Below, piece by piece: positions 1-9,192 of a stretch of 22,397 bases of DNA (positions are counted from its first letter, which is position 1; the number at the start of each line of letters is the position of its first letter). The stretch comes from Nemertoderma westbladi. Its lineage: Eukaryota > Xenacoelomorpha > Nemertodermatida > Nemertodermatidae. Where the stretch lies: NCBI GenBank assembly GCA_032718475.1, contig JAUCBJ010008565.1, positions 1-22,397 of the forward strand, given 5' to 3'. The position numbers and the translations under genes are program-made. Below the pieces are notes generated by a model that was given only the letters and a program-made list of their open reading frames with translations, was not told the origin of the DNA and did no database searches.

Positions 1-54
1 GAAGACATCTTAATTTGGTGGGTTAAACTGCCAAAGGTCTGAAAGCGCGAACAT

Positions 55-130
55 CCTACCCTACATTGTAACAATCTTTGTAATATATTCTACAGTTTAT
101 TGGAGGTCCTACCCTACATTGTAACAATCT
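55..130. repeat. Two copies of a 23-bp word
   Basis: CCTACCCTACATTGTAACAA plus TCT occurs near 55 and again near 108 within the presumed last intron of the receptor gene. It is a small local duplication with no evident role. Confidence 0.6.
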
Positions 131-165
131 CTATAGTTTATCTCGATCGGTTGTTTTGTTTTCAG

Positions 166-380
166 CGATGCTCTCAACATGTTGCAACCCGTTCCTATAC
201 GGATGGCTGAACAAGGAATTCAGAGAAGAATTCGCGAGATTTCCCTGCTGTCTTTGTATGAAATTCCGTCCGCATAGCACCGCTAGAGGGACAACATCCA
301 ACAGATATACTCTATCTTCGAGATTAACCTTTCGGTTTGTAACCACTTATATTTATATTACTGGTGTACTTATCTGGTAG
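166..380 (+). CDS. Terminal exon of a rhodopsin-family neuropeptide-type GPCR
   Basis: This exon encodes the end of transmembrane helix 7, helix 8 and the cytoplasmic tail of a class A GPCR. The peptide MLSTCCNPFLYGWLNKEF contains the NPxxY signature (NPFLY), then the amphipathic helix-8 stretch NKEFREEF and a cysteine cluster (CCLC) that is a probable palmitoylation site. The TTGTTTTGTTTTCAG just upstream is a good splice acceptor, so the exon starts near 166 in phase 1 and ends at the TAG at 378-380. The rest of the receptor lies left of the window. NPFLYGWLN with a following F-R/F motif resembles NPY/NPF-type and related peptide receptors, but one exon cannot fix the ligand. No canonical AATAAA was found close downstream. 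Confidence 0.8.
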
Positions 381-753
381 TAGTAATATATGTAACTGCA
401 TAGTTAAATATTTATAACAATATAGTGACTTTCGGATGCAAAAAAATAACCGCAACTTTACATACAGTATTTATTTCATTCAATGTAGTTATTTTTAAGT
501 GGTTGGGATGCAAAAACATTACCGTGTTATTGTTATGAAAATAACTAAATTGTTTTTTATTTCTAACCTATACTTTTAGCACGTATAAGGAGTGCATAAG
601 CATAAACTTTCAGTTTCATTATGAATAAGGCCAACTCTCTTACAGTCATGTCTGTCTGATGAATGGATAATAATATTCCACACCGTGTACTTACAATCCT
701 AAAACATTTTACTATATTCGGAAACAGTTTTTGATGAGGGAAATCTTAATAGA

Positions 754-1060
754 ATAATGAACGATATCGCCAAAGAAATAATTCTCCACTTCATTTCAAA
801 TCAAATTAATATTAAATTAAACAATAACTTAGGCCTGTAATTTACTTAGGTAAAAATTTACTTAGGCCTGTATTTGTTGTACCGTTAATCCAGTATTAGA
901 ATAGGCAGTTGTTTTACTTACCCTGAAGATGGCTCTATTTTGAGTTGAAACGTTGGTTGATGTCTGTATGTCTTATTATGTATTTGTTATTGTTTAATTT
1001 AATATTAATTTTATTTGAAATGAAGTGGAGAATTATTTCTTTGGCGATATCGTTCATTAT
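754..1060. mobile_element. 307-bp MITE-like element with 75-bp inverted arms
   Basis: Positions 754-828 and 986-1060 are reverse complements with a single mismatch noted over 75 bp. The arms begin ATAATGAACGATATCGCC and enclose about 157 bp. If the ends are set at ATGAAC/GTTCAT, a TA dinucleotide flanks each side, as expected for Tc1/mariner-type insertion, but because the flanks are themselves palindromic this boundary is uncertain. There is no coding capacity. The core contains two copies of TTTACTTAGG and the word CCTGAAGATGG. A non-autonomous DNA transposon is the best interpretation. Confidence 0.75.
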
Positions 1061-1678
1061 TATATTTTACTATATTATAATCACATTTTACTGTTATTAT
1101 TTTTAAAGGAATATTTAAATTAGTGTTGTTAAATTATTATTAATGTTTTGTCTAAACCATACCTTCATACATTGTTCGCCTTAAAATGGGAATTAAAATT
1201 TCAGAATTACTATGTAACTTACTTTTTTTCTATTGACTCAGAATTTATTATTCGAGCATGAAGAATTTTGATTTTGACACCCATGCCTTGTCTTGACAGA
1301 TAGTTTGCCTTTGCGAACCTTAGAGGAGGGAGAGACTTACATCGGATTAGGGCGCACGCCAGCTCATATGTTACTCTAAGTTGTTCTAATGTTGTCATTT
1401 CAGATATTTTTTTGACAGCATGATAGGCGAGGTGTTGAGAGAAAAATCCATTTGGGAATTAAAAAGTAGTATTAGTTAGGTATTTTGACAGTTTTTTTAC
1501 AGGATTTCTCAAAAACCGGGAACGATCAAAGGTTCATTATAAAATCCCGAAATCTTAAAAGACACCAGTAATGAGGAAAGAATACCAACCGTGGAACAAG
1601 TTCTCCAATAGCATTAGCACAGAAACATTTCTACAACAAAATGTATTGTGTGGTGCCGTATGGATTTAATCATTAATG

Positions 1679-1756
1679 AATAATGGCTTCATACCACCGC
1701 GGTTGGCACCTTGACAGAATAATGGCTTCATACCACCGCGGTTGGCACTTTGACAC
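1679..1756. repeat. 39-bp tandem duplication, two copies
   Basis: The unit begins AATAATGGCTTCATACCACC and is repeated head to tail at 1679 and 1718 with one substitution (CACC to CACT). It lies shortly before the large 37-bp array and is not coding. Confidence 0.8.
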
Positions 1757-1881
1757 TTTGCAGTTATCACTTTTCTGATTTGAAGGAAAAATTGACTTCT
1801 CGGAGGATTCTAGAAATGTATTTTCTATATTTTAGGTTTTCGAGGAATTAAACGATTGGAAAGTAACTCGGATGGGCGCGC

Positions 1882-3872
1882 AGTGGAACCAATGCATCCA
1901 CTTAACGATAGAGGGCGCAGTGGAACCAATACCCCCATGTAACGATAGAGGGCGCAGTGGAACCAATGCACCCATGTAACGATAGAAGGCTCAGTGGAAC
2001 CAATGCACCCATGTAACGATAGAGGGCTCAGTGGAACGAATGCACCCATGTAACGATAGAGGGCGCAGTGGAACCAATGCACCCATGTAACGATAGAGGG
2101 CTCAGTGGAACCAATACCCCCATGTAACGATAGAGGGCTCAGTGGAACCAATGCAACCTTGTAACGATAGAGGGCGCAGAGGAACCAATGCACCCATGTA
2201 ACGATAGAGGGCTCAGTGGAACCAATACCCCCATGTAACGATAGAGGGCTCAGTGGAACCAATACCCCCATGTAACGATAGATGGCGCAGTGGAACCAAT
2301 GCACCCATGTAACGATAAATGGCGCAGTGGAACCAATGTACCCATGTAACGATAGAGGGCTCAGTGGAACCAATGCAACCTTGTAACGATAGAGGGCTCA
2401 GTGGAACCAATGCACCCATGTAACGATAGAGGGCTCAGTGGAACCAATACCCCCATGTAACGATAGAGGGCTCAGTGGAACCAATGCACCCATATAACGA
2501 TAGATGGCGCAGTGGAACCAATGCTCCCATGTAACGATAGAGGGCGTAGTGGAACCAATGCTCCCATGTAACGATAGAGGGCGTAGTGGAACCAATGCAC
2601 CCATGTAACGATAGAGGGCTCAGTGGAACCAATACCCCCATGTAACGATAGAGGGCTCAGTGGAACCAATGCACCCATGTAACGATAGAGGGCTCAGTGG
2701 AACCAATGCACCCATGTAACGATAGAGGGCTCAGTGGAACCAATACCCCCATGTAACGATAGAGGGCTCAGTGGAACCAATGCACCCATATAACGATAGA
2801 TGGCGCAGTGGAACCAATACCCCCATGTAACGATAGAGGGCTCAGTGGAACCAATGCACCCATATAACGATAGATGGCGCAGTGGAACCAATGCACCCAT
2901 GTAACGATAGAGGGCTCAGTGGAACCAATACCCCCATGTAACGATAGAGGGCTCAGTGGAACCAATGCACCCATATAACGATAGATGGCGCAGTGGAACC
3001 AATGCTCCCATGTAACGATAGAGGGCGTAGTGGAACCAATGCACCCATGTAACGATAGAGGGCTCAGTGGAACCAATACCCCCATGTAACGATAGAGGGC
3101 TCAGTGGAACCAATGCACCCATGTAACGATAGAGGGCTCAGTGGAACCAATACCCCCATGTAACGATAGAGGGCTCAGTGGAACCAATGCACCCATGTAA
3201 CGATAGAGGGCTCAGTGGAACCAATGCACCCATGTAACGATAGAGGGCTCAGTGGAACCAATACCCCCATGTAACGATAGAGGGCTCAGTGGAACCAATG
3301 CACCCATATAACGATAGATGGCGCAGTGGAACCAATACCCCCATGTAACGATAGAGGGCTCAGTGGAACCAATGCACCCATATAACGATAGATGGCGCAG
3401 TGGAACCAATGCACCCATGTAACGATAGAGGGCTCAGTGGAACCAATACCCCCATGTAACGATAGAGGGCTCAGTGGAACCAATGCACCCATATAACGAT
3501 AGATGGCGCAGTGGAACCAATGCTCCCATGTAACGATAGAGGGCGTAGTGGAACCAATGCACCCATGTAACGATAGAGGGCTCAGTGGAACCAATACCCC
3601 CATGTAACGATAGAGGGCTCAGTGGAACCAATGCACCCATGTAACGATAGAGGGCTCAGTGGAACCAATACCCCCATGTAACGATAGAGGGCTCAGTGGA
3701 ACCAATGCACCCATATAACGATAGATGGCGCAGTGGAACCAATGCTCCCATGTAACGATAGAGGGCGTAGTGGAACCAATGCACCCATGTAACGATAGAG
3801 GGCTCATTGGAACCAATGCACCCATGTAACGATATATGGCGCAGTGGAACCAATGTACCCATGTAACGATAG
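1882..3872. repeat. Minisatellite, about 54 copies of a 37-bp unit
   Basis: The unit runs from CGATAGAGGG through CTCAGTGGAACCAATGCACC to CATGTAA (37 bp). Variants are confined to a few positions: CTCAG/GCGCAG/GCGTAG, TGCACC/TACCCC/TGCTCC, and CATGTAA/CATATAA. The array holds a higher-order structure: about 612 bp from 2585 to 3196 recurs unchanged from 3103 to 3714, an offset of 518 bp, which is exactly 14 units. Because 37 is not a multiple of three, the reading frame rotates every unit. Short open frames on the minus strand are therefore a by-product and are not annotated as genes. Confidence 0.95.
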
Positions 3873-3876
3873 AGAG

Positions 3877-4335
3877 CGCCTGTCCTCTATTACCTGTCCC
3901 ATGATTAATGTAAAAATGATACTATATGTGCATTAATTGTTAACAACTAATAGATGAATAATGAATATTGAATTAAATGTTGCCATTACTAAATAAATGT
4001 AAAATATATTTCGATGTATAAAATAATAATAATTGTTATTGTATTATCACAATTTAAATAAAGTTAATACACAAGAGCGGCTTATGATGTTATACTTTTT
4101 GATACTGAATTAATATTATTACTTAATGATAATATTAACCTATAAATTGGCTTATAGGCGCCGTGCGGTGGATTAGTGTTGTAAATTACACTTATAACCT
4201 CAGGTAGGCCTATTGTATCTCGTGACAGTGACAGCGACAGGTGTGATAGTGACAGGTGATGTCAGCTGCTGTTAGGATAATGACTATGTGGCCAGTTTGG
4301 AATGTTATAGGAATTGTAACTTATACTGTAAAGTG
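3877..4335. other. AT-rich spacer between two tandem arrays
   Basis: No gene is visible. It contains a small degenerate repeat of GTGACAG words around 4222-4265 (GTGACAGTGACAGCGACAGG and variants) and one TAGGCCTA word near 4205. Confidence 0.6.
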
Positions 4336-5166
4336 AATGTAAAATGGCACTTGGAGTAGGCCTAGACCTACAGTGTGTATCAATTTGTAAAATACCACTT
4401 GGAGTAGGCCTAGACCTACAGTGTGTGCCAGTATGTAAAATACCACATGGAGTAGGCCTAGACCTACAGTGTGTGTCAATATGTAAAATAGCACTTGGAG
4501 TAGGCCTAGAGATACAGTGTGTGCCAGTATGTAAAATAGCACTTGGAGTAGGCCTAGAGATACAGTGTGTGCCAGTATGTAAAATAGCACTTGGAGTAGG
4601 CCTAGAGATACAGTGTGTGCCAGTATGTAAAATAGCACTTGGAGTACGCCTAGACCTACAGTGTGTGTCAATATGTAAAATACCACTTGAAGTAGGCCTA
4701 GACCTACAGTGTGTGTCAATTTGTAAAATACCACTTGCAGTAGGCCTAGACCTATAGTGTGTGTCAGTATGTAAAATAGCACTTGGAGTACGCCTAGACC
4801 TACAGTGTGTGCCAGTATGTAAAATAGCAGTTGGAGTAGGCCTAGACCTACAGTGTGTGCCAGTATGTAAAATACCACTTGGAGTAGGCCTAGACCTACA
4901 GTGTGTGTCAATATGTAAAATAGCACTTGGAGTAGGCCTAGAGATACAGTGTGTGCCAGTATGTAAAATAGCACTTGGAGTAGGCCTAGAGATACAGTGT
5001 GTGCCAGTATGTAAAATAGCACTTGGAGTACGCCTAGACCTACAGTGTGTGTCAATATGTAAAATACCACTTGAAGTAGGCCTAGACCTACAGTGTGTGT
5101 CAATTTGTAAAATACCACTTGCAGTAGGCCTAGACCTATAGTGTGTGTCAATTTGTAAAATAGCAC
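4336..5166. repeat. Minisatellite, about 17 copies of a 48-bp unit
   Basis: The unit contains CACTTGGAGTAGGCCTAGAC, then CTACAGTGTGTG and a variable CCAGTAT/TCAATAT, ending GTAAAATA (48 bp). A block of eight units (384 bp) is duplicated, so the same ordered variants end near 4757 and again near 5141. The unit length is a multiple of three and lacks stops in some frames, which leaves long frames open on both strands: 16-residue repeats such as LGVGLDLQCVSICKIP on plus, and a hydrophobic repeat on minus from 5166 to 4321. The opposed open frames and near-identical units make neutral tandem duplication more likely than coding. Confidence 0.93.
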
Positions 5167-5725
5167 TTGGTGTTTGTAGAACCCCTAAAGGTCTAACTAC
5201 ACAGCAGCTTTTTAGGCTAAAGTGCTAACTTTTTTAAAGTGCTAACATAAAGTGCTAACCAAACCTGCCAAATGAATTCTAAAGACATGATTGGTGCAAA
5301 TTTGCTTTCAGTTTGGCTGTTAGCACTTTAAAGGTTTTGCAAACTCGGACATGTGTATGTGTAAATTGCGATGCGCCCCCTAGCGTCTCATGTGTGTATC
5401 ACTATATTGGCTGAATCCTCTGTAGTGCTAACTTTGTGTGTAAATGTTAGCAGTATAATATTATAAAAATAAAGTTACTATAGTGCTAACTGCACTGTGT
5501 AAATGTTAGCAGTAAAATATTTTAAGAGTAAATTGAATATAGTGCTAACCTAAGTGTGAAAATTTTGGCAGTTATAATGAACAAAAATCACATAATGAAA
5601 ATATATAAAAGTTAAACTGTTTTTGGGACGATGAAAAAGGCAATTGAAAATCATTGAATTACTATAAATATCGTTTTAGGACTCTACGTAGGTACAATAC
5701 TGTATGACAAAATAAACAAGTAACC
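5167..5725. other. Non-coding region with repeated AGTGCTAAC words
   Basis: The word AGTGCTAAC occurs around 5221, 5238, 5252, 5424, 5482 and 5541, and once inverted near 5319. The last three belong to a degenerate tandem repeat with a 58-59-bp period (next entry). No gene is visible. Confidence 0.6.
5423..5580. repeat. Degenerate 58-59-bp tandem repeat, about 2.7 copies
   Basis: Each copy starts TAGTGCTAAC (5423, 5481, 5540), continues with TGTGTAAATGTTAGCAGTA or a variant, and ends in AT-rich sequence. Divergence between copies is clearly higher than in the two large arrays, so this repeat is older. Confidence 0.7.
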
Positions 5726-5879
5726 ATCACTTTTTGCACTTTGAGATGTCCAGTTCCTTTTTTTATTCATTCCGTTGGATTCAGAACAGATGATTTTCAA
5801 TTGGTGCTCAAATTTGGTACTAACACCAAAATTTAACACCAGAATAATAACAAGTTTCAAATCTCTAGTACATTTTTCC
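5726..5879. repeat. Left copy of a 154-bp direct repeat flanking the LINE
   Basis: Positions 5726-5879 (starting ATCACTTTTTGCACTTTGAG) are identical to 8396-8549. The copies lie exactly at both ends of the RTE-like element, so they are read as a very long target-site duplication made when it inserted. Long, variable-length target duplications are known for the RTE clade. Confidence 0.85.
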
Positions 5880-8395
5880 AGCAAGTCTGCATCAATCACC
5901 TACATCGCCCTGGGTCTATAGCAATAGTGTTAACCGAAATTCTGTCCATCTTCAGGATTTTATCTCTGGAAATGGATTGTTTTCGGCTGGAACCCAGTTC
6001 AAGAAGCGAACTGGAAAGCTATGGACTCATAGTGGACCCAGTGGTCACAAGTCCCAGATAGACCATATTCTGTTTCGTAGGAAATACAGGAGCTCTATAC
6101 AAGACTGTAATGCATTTACACTTCGACCCTTCTCTAGTGATCACCGCCTTATTGTGGCCAAGGTAAGACTTAGTCTGCGTGCTAGCAGAACAACGAAATC
6201 TGCCTTGCCACGGCATGACTGGTCCTCTCTGTTGCAACAGCCAAGTGTGAGATCCAGCTTCACACTACAGCTGAGCAACAGGTATGAGGCTCTTGCCTCT
6301 GAGGCGGCAGATCACTGTGAGGGCTATACTGCCTTTACAGAAGCAGTTAAGTTAGCAGCTGCAGAAACAGTTCCTGTATACCCTCGAAACAGGAAAAGGG
6401 CCCCCTGGACTGACAACAAAATTCAGAAGTGCCGAAATGACCTTCATAAGGCGCAGAAAGAGTCCCGACTCAAACAGACTGCAGCGGCCAAGAATGCAGT
6501 TAAAGCTGCATCTAGGTCCCTGAACAGGCAGTACTCTGTTAATCTACAGGAGCTAATAAACCAACAGGTTGATGCCATCAATGATGCTGACGACAGCAGG
6601 CAATCATCCCAGGCATGGAAATCGATCAATCTGCTTACTGGGCGGAAAAGCCAACCAACCACCAAGGTTAAGGCTGAATCACCAGCCGATCGCCTCAATG
6701 GTTGGAAAGCCCACTTTGAAAAGCTCCTCAATAATGACAGGGTATTGCCTGATAACTTTATAGAAGTAAAAGTGTCTGAGTCTGTACTCCCAGATATTCC
6801 CATTGGCGATATCTCCTTTGCAGAAGTGAAGGCTGCTGCAAAGAGCATTAAGACCAATCGTGCCAGTGGAGTAGATGGTGTTCCCCCTGAGGTCTTTAAA
6901 ATACCTGAGTGTTTAAAGCTCATCTATCCCATCATAGTAGACATGTACCGTACAACAAGAGTCCCACAAGAAATGAAAACAAATAAGTTGGTGCCAGTTC
7001 CCAAGAAGGGCAACCTAACACTCTATGGTTCTTTTCGGGGAATCTCATTGATCTCGATTGCTGCAAAACTATACAATAGAATTCTATTAAATCGCATCAG
7101 GGATCCCATTGAGAGACTGCTACGTGGAAATCAGAATGGGTTCCGTAAAGGTCGTGGGACCATGGAGCCCATTTTGGCACTTAGAAGGATAATTGAAGAG
7201 TTATCAAAAAAGAAAGACAGGCATCTGGCTGTTATCTTTGTTGACTTCTTCAAGGCCTTTGATTCAGTCTCTCGCTCACGTATGTTCAGCATACTTTCAT
7301 TATATGGGATTCCTGATGAAATTATTGCAGCAATCAGATCAGTATACGATGGTTCGACAACATTTGTGTCTACTGTTGATGGTGACACAGAACCATTTGA
7401 AGTGTTATGGGGCGTCCTCCAAGGAGACACACTTGCACCATTCTTGTTCATTATTGTGGTTGACTATGTTCTACGCATGTCCTTAGATCATCATAATGAT
7501 GATGGGGTGATGATAACTCCACCTACTGGCTCCAGAAGTCGAGGAAATCCTGCCAAGTACCTAACTGATCTAGACTTTGCTGATGACTTAGGAGTACTCT
7601 CAGAATCATTAGAGGGAGCCCAGCGGCTCCTCAGCTCATTAGAACATGCTGCTTCTAGTGTTGGTCTTTTTATTAACTCCAGAAAGACCAAAATTCTGAC
7701 AGTTAACTTTGAAAGTCCTCAGCAAGTCTCTGATCGGATGAGCATAAGCTCAAAGGATGGTATGCTTGAGCATGTGGACGACTTCTGTTACCTGGGATCA
7801 TGGATCCGGAAGTCAGGTGAGGACCTTCGAATACGTAAGGGAAAGGCATGGGCAGCCTTGAATAGGCTTTCCAGGATTTGGAAGTCACCTAGAATTAATC
7901 GGAAACTTAAGGTCCGATTATTCAGAGCAGCAGTAGTTCCAGTACTCCTCTACGGGAGTCCATGCTGGGCTCTAACTGCTGAGGACACCAAATCTCTGGA
8001 TGGCACATTCACAAGAATGCTACGCCGGGTACATTGTGTCAAGTACAATGCACACATCTCCAACCAGACACTATATAACATTGGAGGTGTCTCATTGGTT
8101 CCCCCAAGCTTGACACTAGAACAAAATCGCCTCCGCTTTGCAGGACATTGCTTTCGCCGTGAGGACCAGCCAGTGCATAATCTTGTACTTTGGCAGCCTC
8201 ATGGAGTGAATAAGCATGGTGGACAGCCCATGACTTTCTTGAGACGCATCTTAAAGGACACTGGCCTTAAAGATGCGGATGATCTAGCAAATGTCATGGG
8301 TGATAGGGAGTTGTGGCGGTGCAATTTTGTTGACAAGCCGGCACAGCATTCTTAAAAATGCAGCTGCAATGCAGCATGCCGATCCTAGTAGTAGT
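5880..8395 (+). mobile_element. 5'-truncated RTE-like non-LTR retrotransposon
   Basis: The element runs from the end of the left 154-bp repeat to the start of the right one. The 5' end falls inside the endonuclease domain, as expected from incomplete reverse transcription. The stop codon at 8353-8355 is followed by only 40 bp, ending in a short TAGTAGTAG-type tail. A very short 3' UTR with a microsatellite-like tail is typical of RTE elements and unlike poly(A)-tailed L1. Identical flanks and an undamaged frame point to a recent insertion. Two shorter, decayed minus-strand relatives lie at 13539-13639 and 20266-20550. Confidence 0.85.
5881..8355 (+). CDS. LINE polyprotein: endonuclease C terminus plus reverse transcriptase
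   Basis: This is an open frame of 824 codons starting directly at the truncated 5' end, with no natural start codon retained. Residues about 1-95 are the end of an APE-type endonuclease: QIDHILFRRKYR, then the catalytic SDH at nt 6136-6144. The reverse transcriptase follows: motif A VDFFKAFDS (Asp near residue 455, nt 7243), motif B GVLQGDTLAPF (nt about 7411-7443), and motif C FADD (nt 7576-7587), which carries the catalytic Asp pair. The thumb/C-terminal region includes LLYGSPCWALTAED and RLRFAGHCFRREDQP, typical of RTE-related elements. No stop or frameshift was found. Without the first part of the endonuclease it should not support autonomous insertion. Clade assignment beyond RTE-like is not certain. 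Confidence 0.9.
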   Translation, partial: ASLHQSPTSPWVYSNSVNRNSVHLQDFISGNGLFSAGTQFKKRTGKLWTHSGPSGHKSQIDHILFRRKYRSSIQDCNAFTLRPFSSDHRLIVAKVRLSLRASRTTKSALPRHDWSSLLQQPSVRSSFTLQLSNRYEALASEAADHCEGYTAFTEAVKLAAAETVPVYPRNRKRAPWTDNKIQKCRNDLHKAQKESRLKQTAAAKNAVKAASRSLNRQYSVNLQELINQQVDAINDADDSRQSSQAWKSINLLTGRKSQPTTKVKAESPADRLNGWKAHFEKLLNNDRVLPDNFIEVKVSESVLPDIPIGDISFAEVKAAAKSIKTNRASGVDGVPPEVFKIPECLKLIYPIIVDMYRTTRVPQEMKTNKLVPVPKKGNLTLYGSFRGISLISIAAKLYNRILLNRIRDPIERLLRGNQNGFRKGRGTMEPILALRRIIEELSKKKDRHLAVIFVDFFKAFDSVSRSRMFSILSLYGIPDEIIAAIRSVYDGSTTFVSTVDGDTEPFEVLWGVLQGDTLAPFLFIIVVDYVLRMSLDHHNDDGVMITPPTGSRSRGNPAKYLTDLDFADDLGVLSESLEGAQRLLSSLEHAASSVGLFINSRKTKILTVNFESPQQVSDRMSISSKDGMLEHVDDFCYLGSWIRKSGEDLRIRKGKAWAALNRLSRIWKSPRINRKLKVRLFRAAVVPVLLYGSPCWALTAEDTKSLDGTFTRMLRRVHCVKYNAHISNQTLYNIGGVSLVPPSLTLEQNRLRFAGHCFRREDQPVHNLVLWQPHGVNKHGGQPMTFLRRILKDTGLKDADDLANVMGDRELWRCNFVDKPAQHS

Positions 8396-8549
8396 ATCAC
8401 TTTTTGCACTTTGAGATGTCCAGTTCCTTTTTTTATTCATTCCGTTGGATTCAGAACAGATGATTTTCAATTGGTGCTCAAATTTGGTACTAACACCAAA
8501 ATTTAACACCAGAATAATAACAAGTTTCAAATCTCTAGTACATTTTTCC
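8396..8549. repeat. Right copy of the 154-bp direct repeat flanking the LINE
   Basis: Identical to 5726-5879. Sequence after 8549 continues as the original target locus, whereas sequence before 5726 is the other side of the same locus. Confidence 0.85.
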
Positions 8550-8846
8550 GAAGAATTCTGAACCCCCCAAGTCCGTGGACAAAAAATAGAGATGACGGTA
8601 TGGTACAATTCATAAGTTCTATATCTTGAAAAGGTTTTTTTTTTGAAAAGTTGTAAGTTCAGATTCCGAACTCTGTTTGATTGAGAAACATAATTGATAA
8701 AACCACGGGTCGTATTACCCCCCACATCCTCCGGGTTTAATAGGGTTAAGTATGATGGCTTAATAACATTTATTGATATTATTCAGAGTCGAATACTAAA
8801 CTTCATGTGACTGACATGGTAATTTTGATAACAATAATAGGCAGTA
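8550..8846. other. Intergenic DNA downstream of the LINE and of the recombinase gene
   Basis: No gene is visible. The stretch around 8700-8749 reads, on the minus strand, TTAACCCTATTAAACCCGG followed by a G-run, which resembles a piggyBac-type terminus at a TTAA site (8746-8749). No partner terminus was found. Confidence 0.4.
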
Positions 8847-8852
8847 TTTATT
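8847..8852 (-). promoter_or_regulatory. Candidate polyadenylation signal of the recombinase gene
   Basis: TTTATT on plus is AATAAA on minus. It lies about 30 bp past the TAA stop at 8884-8886, a plausible distance for a short 3' UTR. A further AATAAA occurs near 8768-8773. Confidence 0.45.
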
Positions 8853-8883
8853 TTTATCACGTTACAGTTAATGGTTAATTAAT

Positions 8884-9192
8884 TTATCTTTTACGTTTCC
8901 TGATTCGGTTATATATTTGATGGTAAATATGCCGCCATGGGATACTACCAAGAATAGTGTGCTCTCTTTGAATTTGCTCTATTTCCTCCTTTTTGGGCGG
9001 CGTCATATTAAGTAGGTTTTTCTCAAAGCACCTCTCTATTGTCTTTAACTCTTTCTTGGACCAATTTCGCTTTTCCATCGGTTTTGATTTCACCCTACGC
9101 TTCTTTGTAGACCTAGGCAACTTCTCTTTTTGGCAACCATCATTCAACATAGGCGATATATTCTCTTCTCCAACACCACTGGTAACCCCAAC
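8884..9192 (-). CDS. Likely last exon of the Crypton-like recombinase gene
   Basis: The encoded peptide has a basic stretch (STKKRRVKSK), then NWSKKELKTIERCFEKNL, IPWRHIYHQIYNRI and a basic end (RKRKR). Animal YR-domain proteins I recall often end in a comparable W-S/T-K-E-E helix plus W-x-x-I/V block, so it fits as their C-terminal domain. The frame continues upstream of its first Met as VGVTSGVGEENISP to a good splice acceptor (TTATTTTTCTATAAATAG, exon start 9192). A phase-0 junction to a donor at 9562 joins it in frame to the large upstream exon. Proposed from sequence only; transcript support would settle it. Alternatively it is a decayed separate fragment. Confidence 0.6.
   Translation of the reverse strand, partial: VGVTSGVGEENISPMLNDGCQKEKLPRSTKKRRVKSKPMEKRNWSKKELKTIERCFEKNLLNMTPPKKEEIEQIQREHTILGSIPWRHIYHQIYNRIRKRKR

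Larger units (their letters stand above)
381..1878. other. AT-rich intergenic DNA
   Basis: No convincing coding sequence is visible here on either strand. Two recognisable structures lie inside it: the inverted-repeat element at 754-1060 and the tandem duplication at 1679-1756. The rest is AT-rich sequence without further recognisable features. Confidence 0.6.

Noticed and set aside
900-975. Hammerhead-ribozyme-like core (CTGAAGA ... GAAAC ... GTC) inside the MITE-like element
   Set aside because: CTGANGA and GAAA are present and a short stem II could form, but an extra base follows CTGAAGA and the bases flanking the core (CC upstream, TG downstream of GTC) cannot pair as stem I.
1825-3862. 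Many 68-182-codon minus-strand frames in the 37-bp array
   Set aside because: The unit length is not a multiple of three, so frames rotate through the array; they begin and end at unit variants and show no protein-like conservation.
4321-5166. 281-codon hydrophobic repeat protein on minus and repeat proteins on plus
   Set aside because: Both strands are open because the 48-bp unit lacks stops; there is no independent evidence for translation.
1882-5166. CRISPR array
   Set aside because: The repeats are head-to-tail without unique spacers and the locus is eukaryotic.
5726-8549. LTR retrotransposon, suggested by 154-bp direct repeats
   Set aside because: The repeats lack TG...CA ends, no gag, protease, integrase or primer-binding site is present, and the enzyme has an APE endonuclease plus non-LTR reverse transcriptase.
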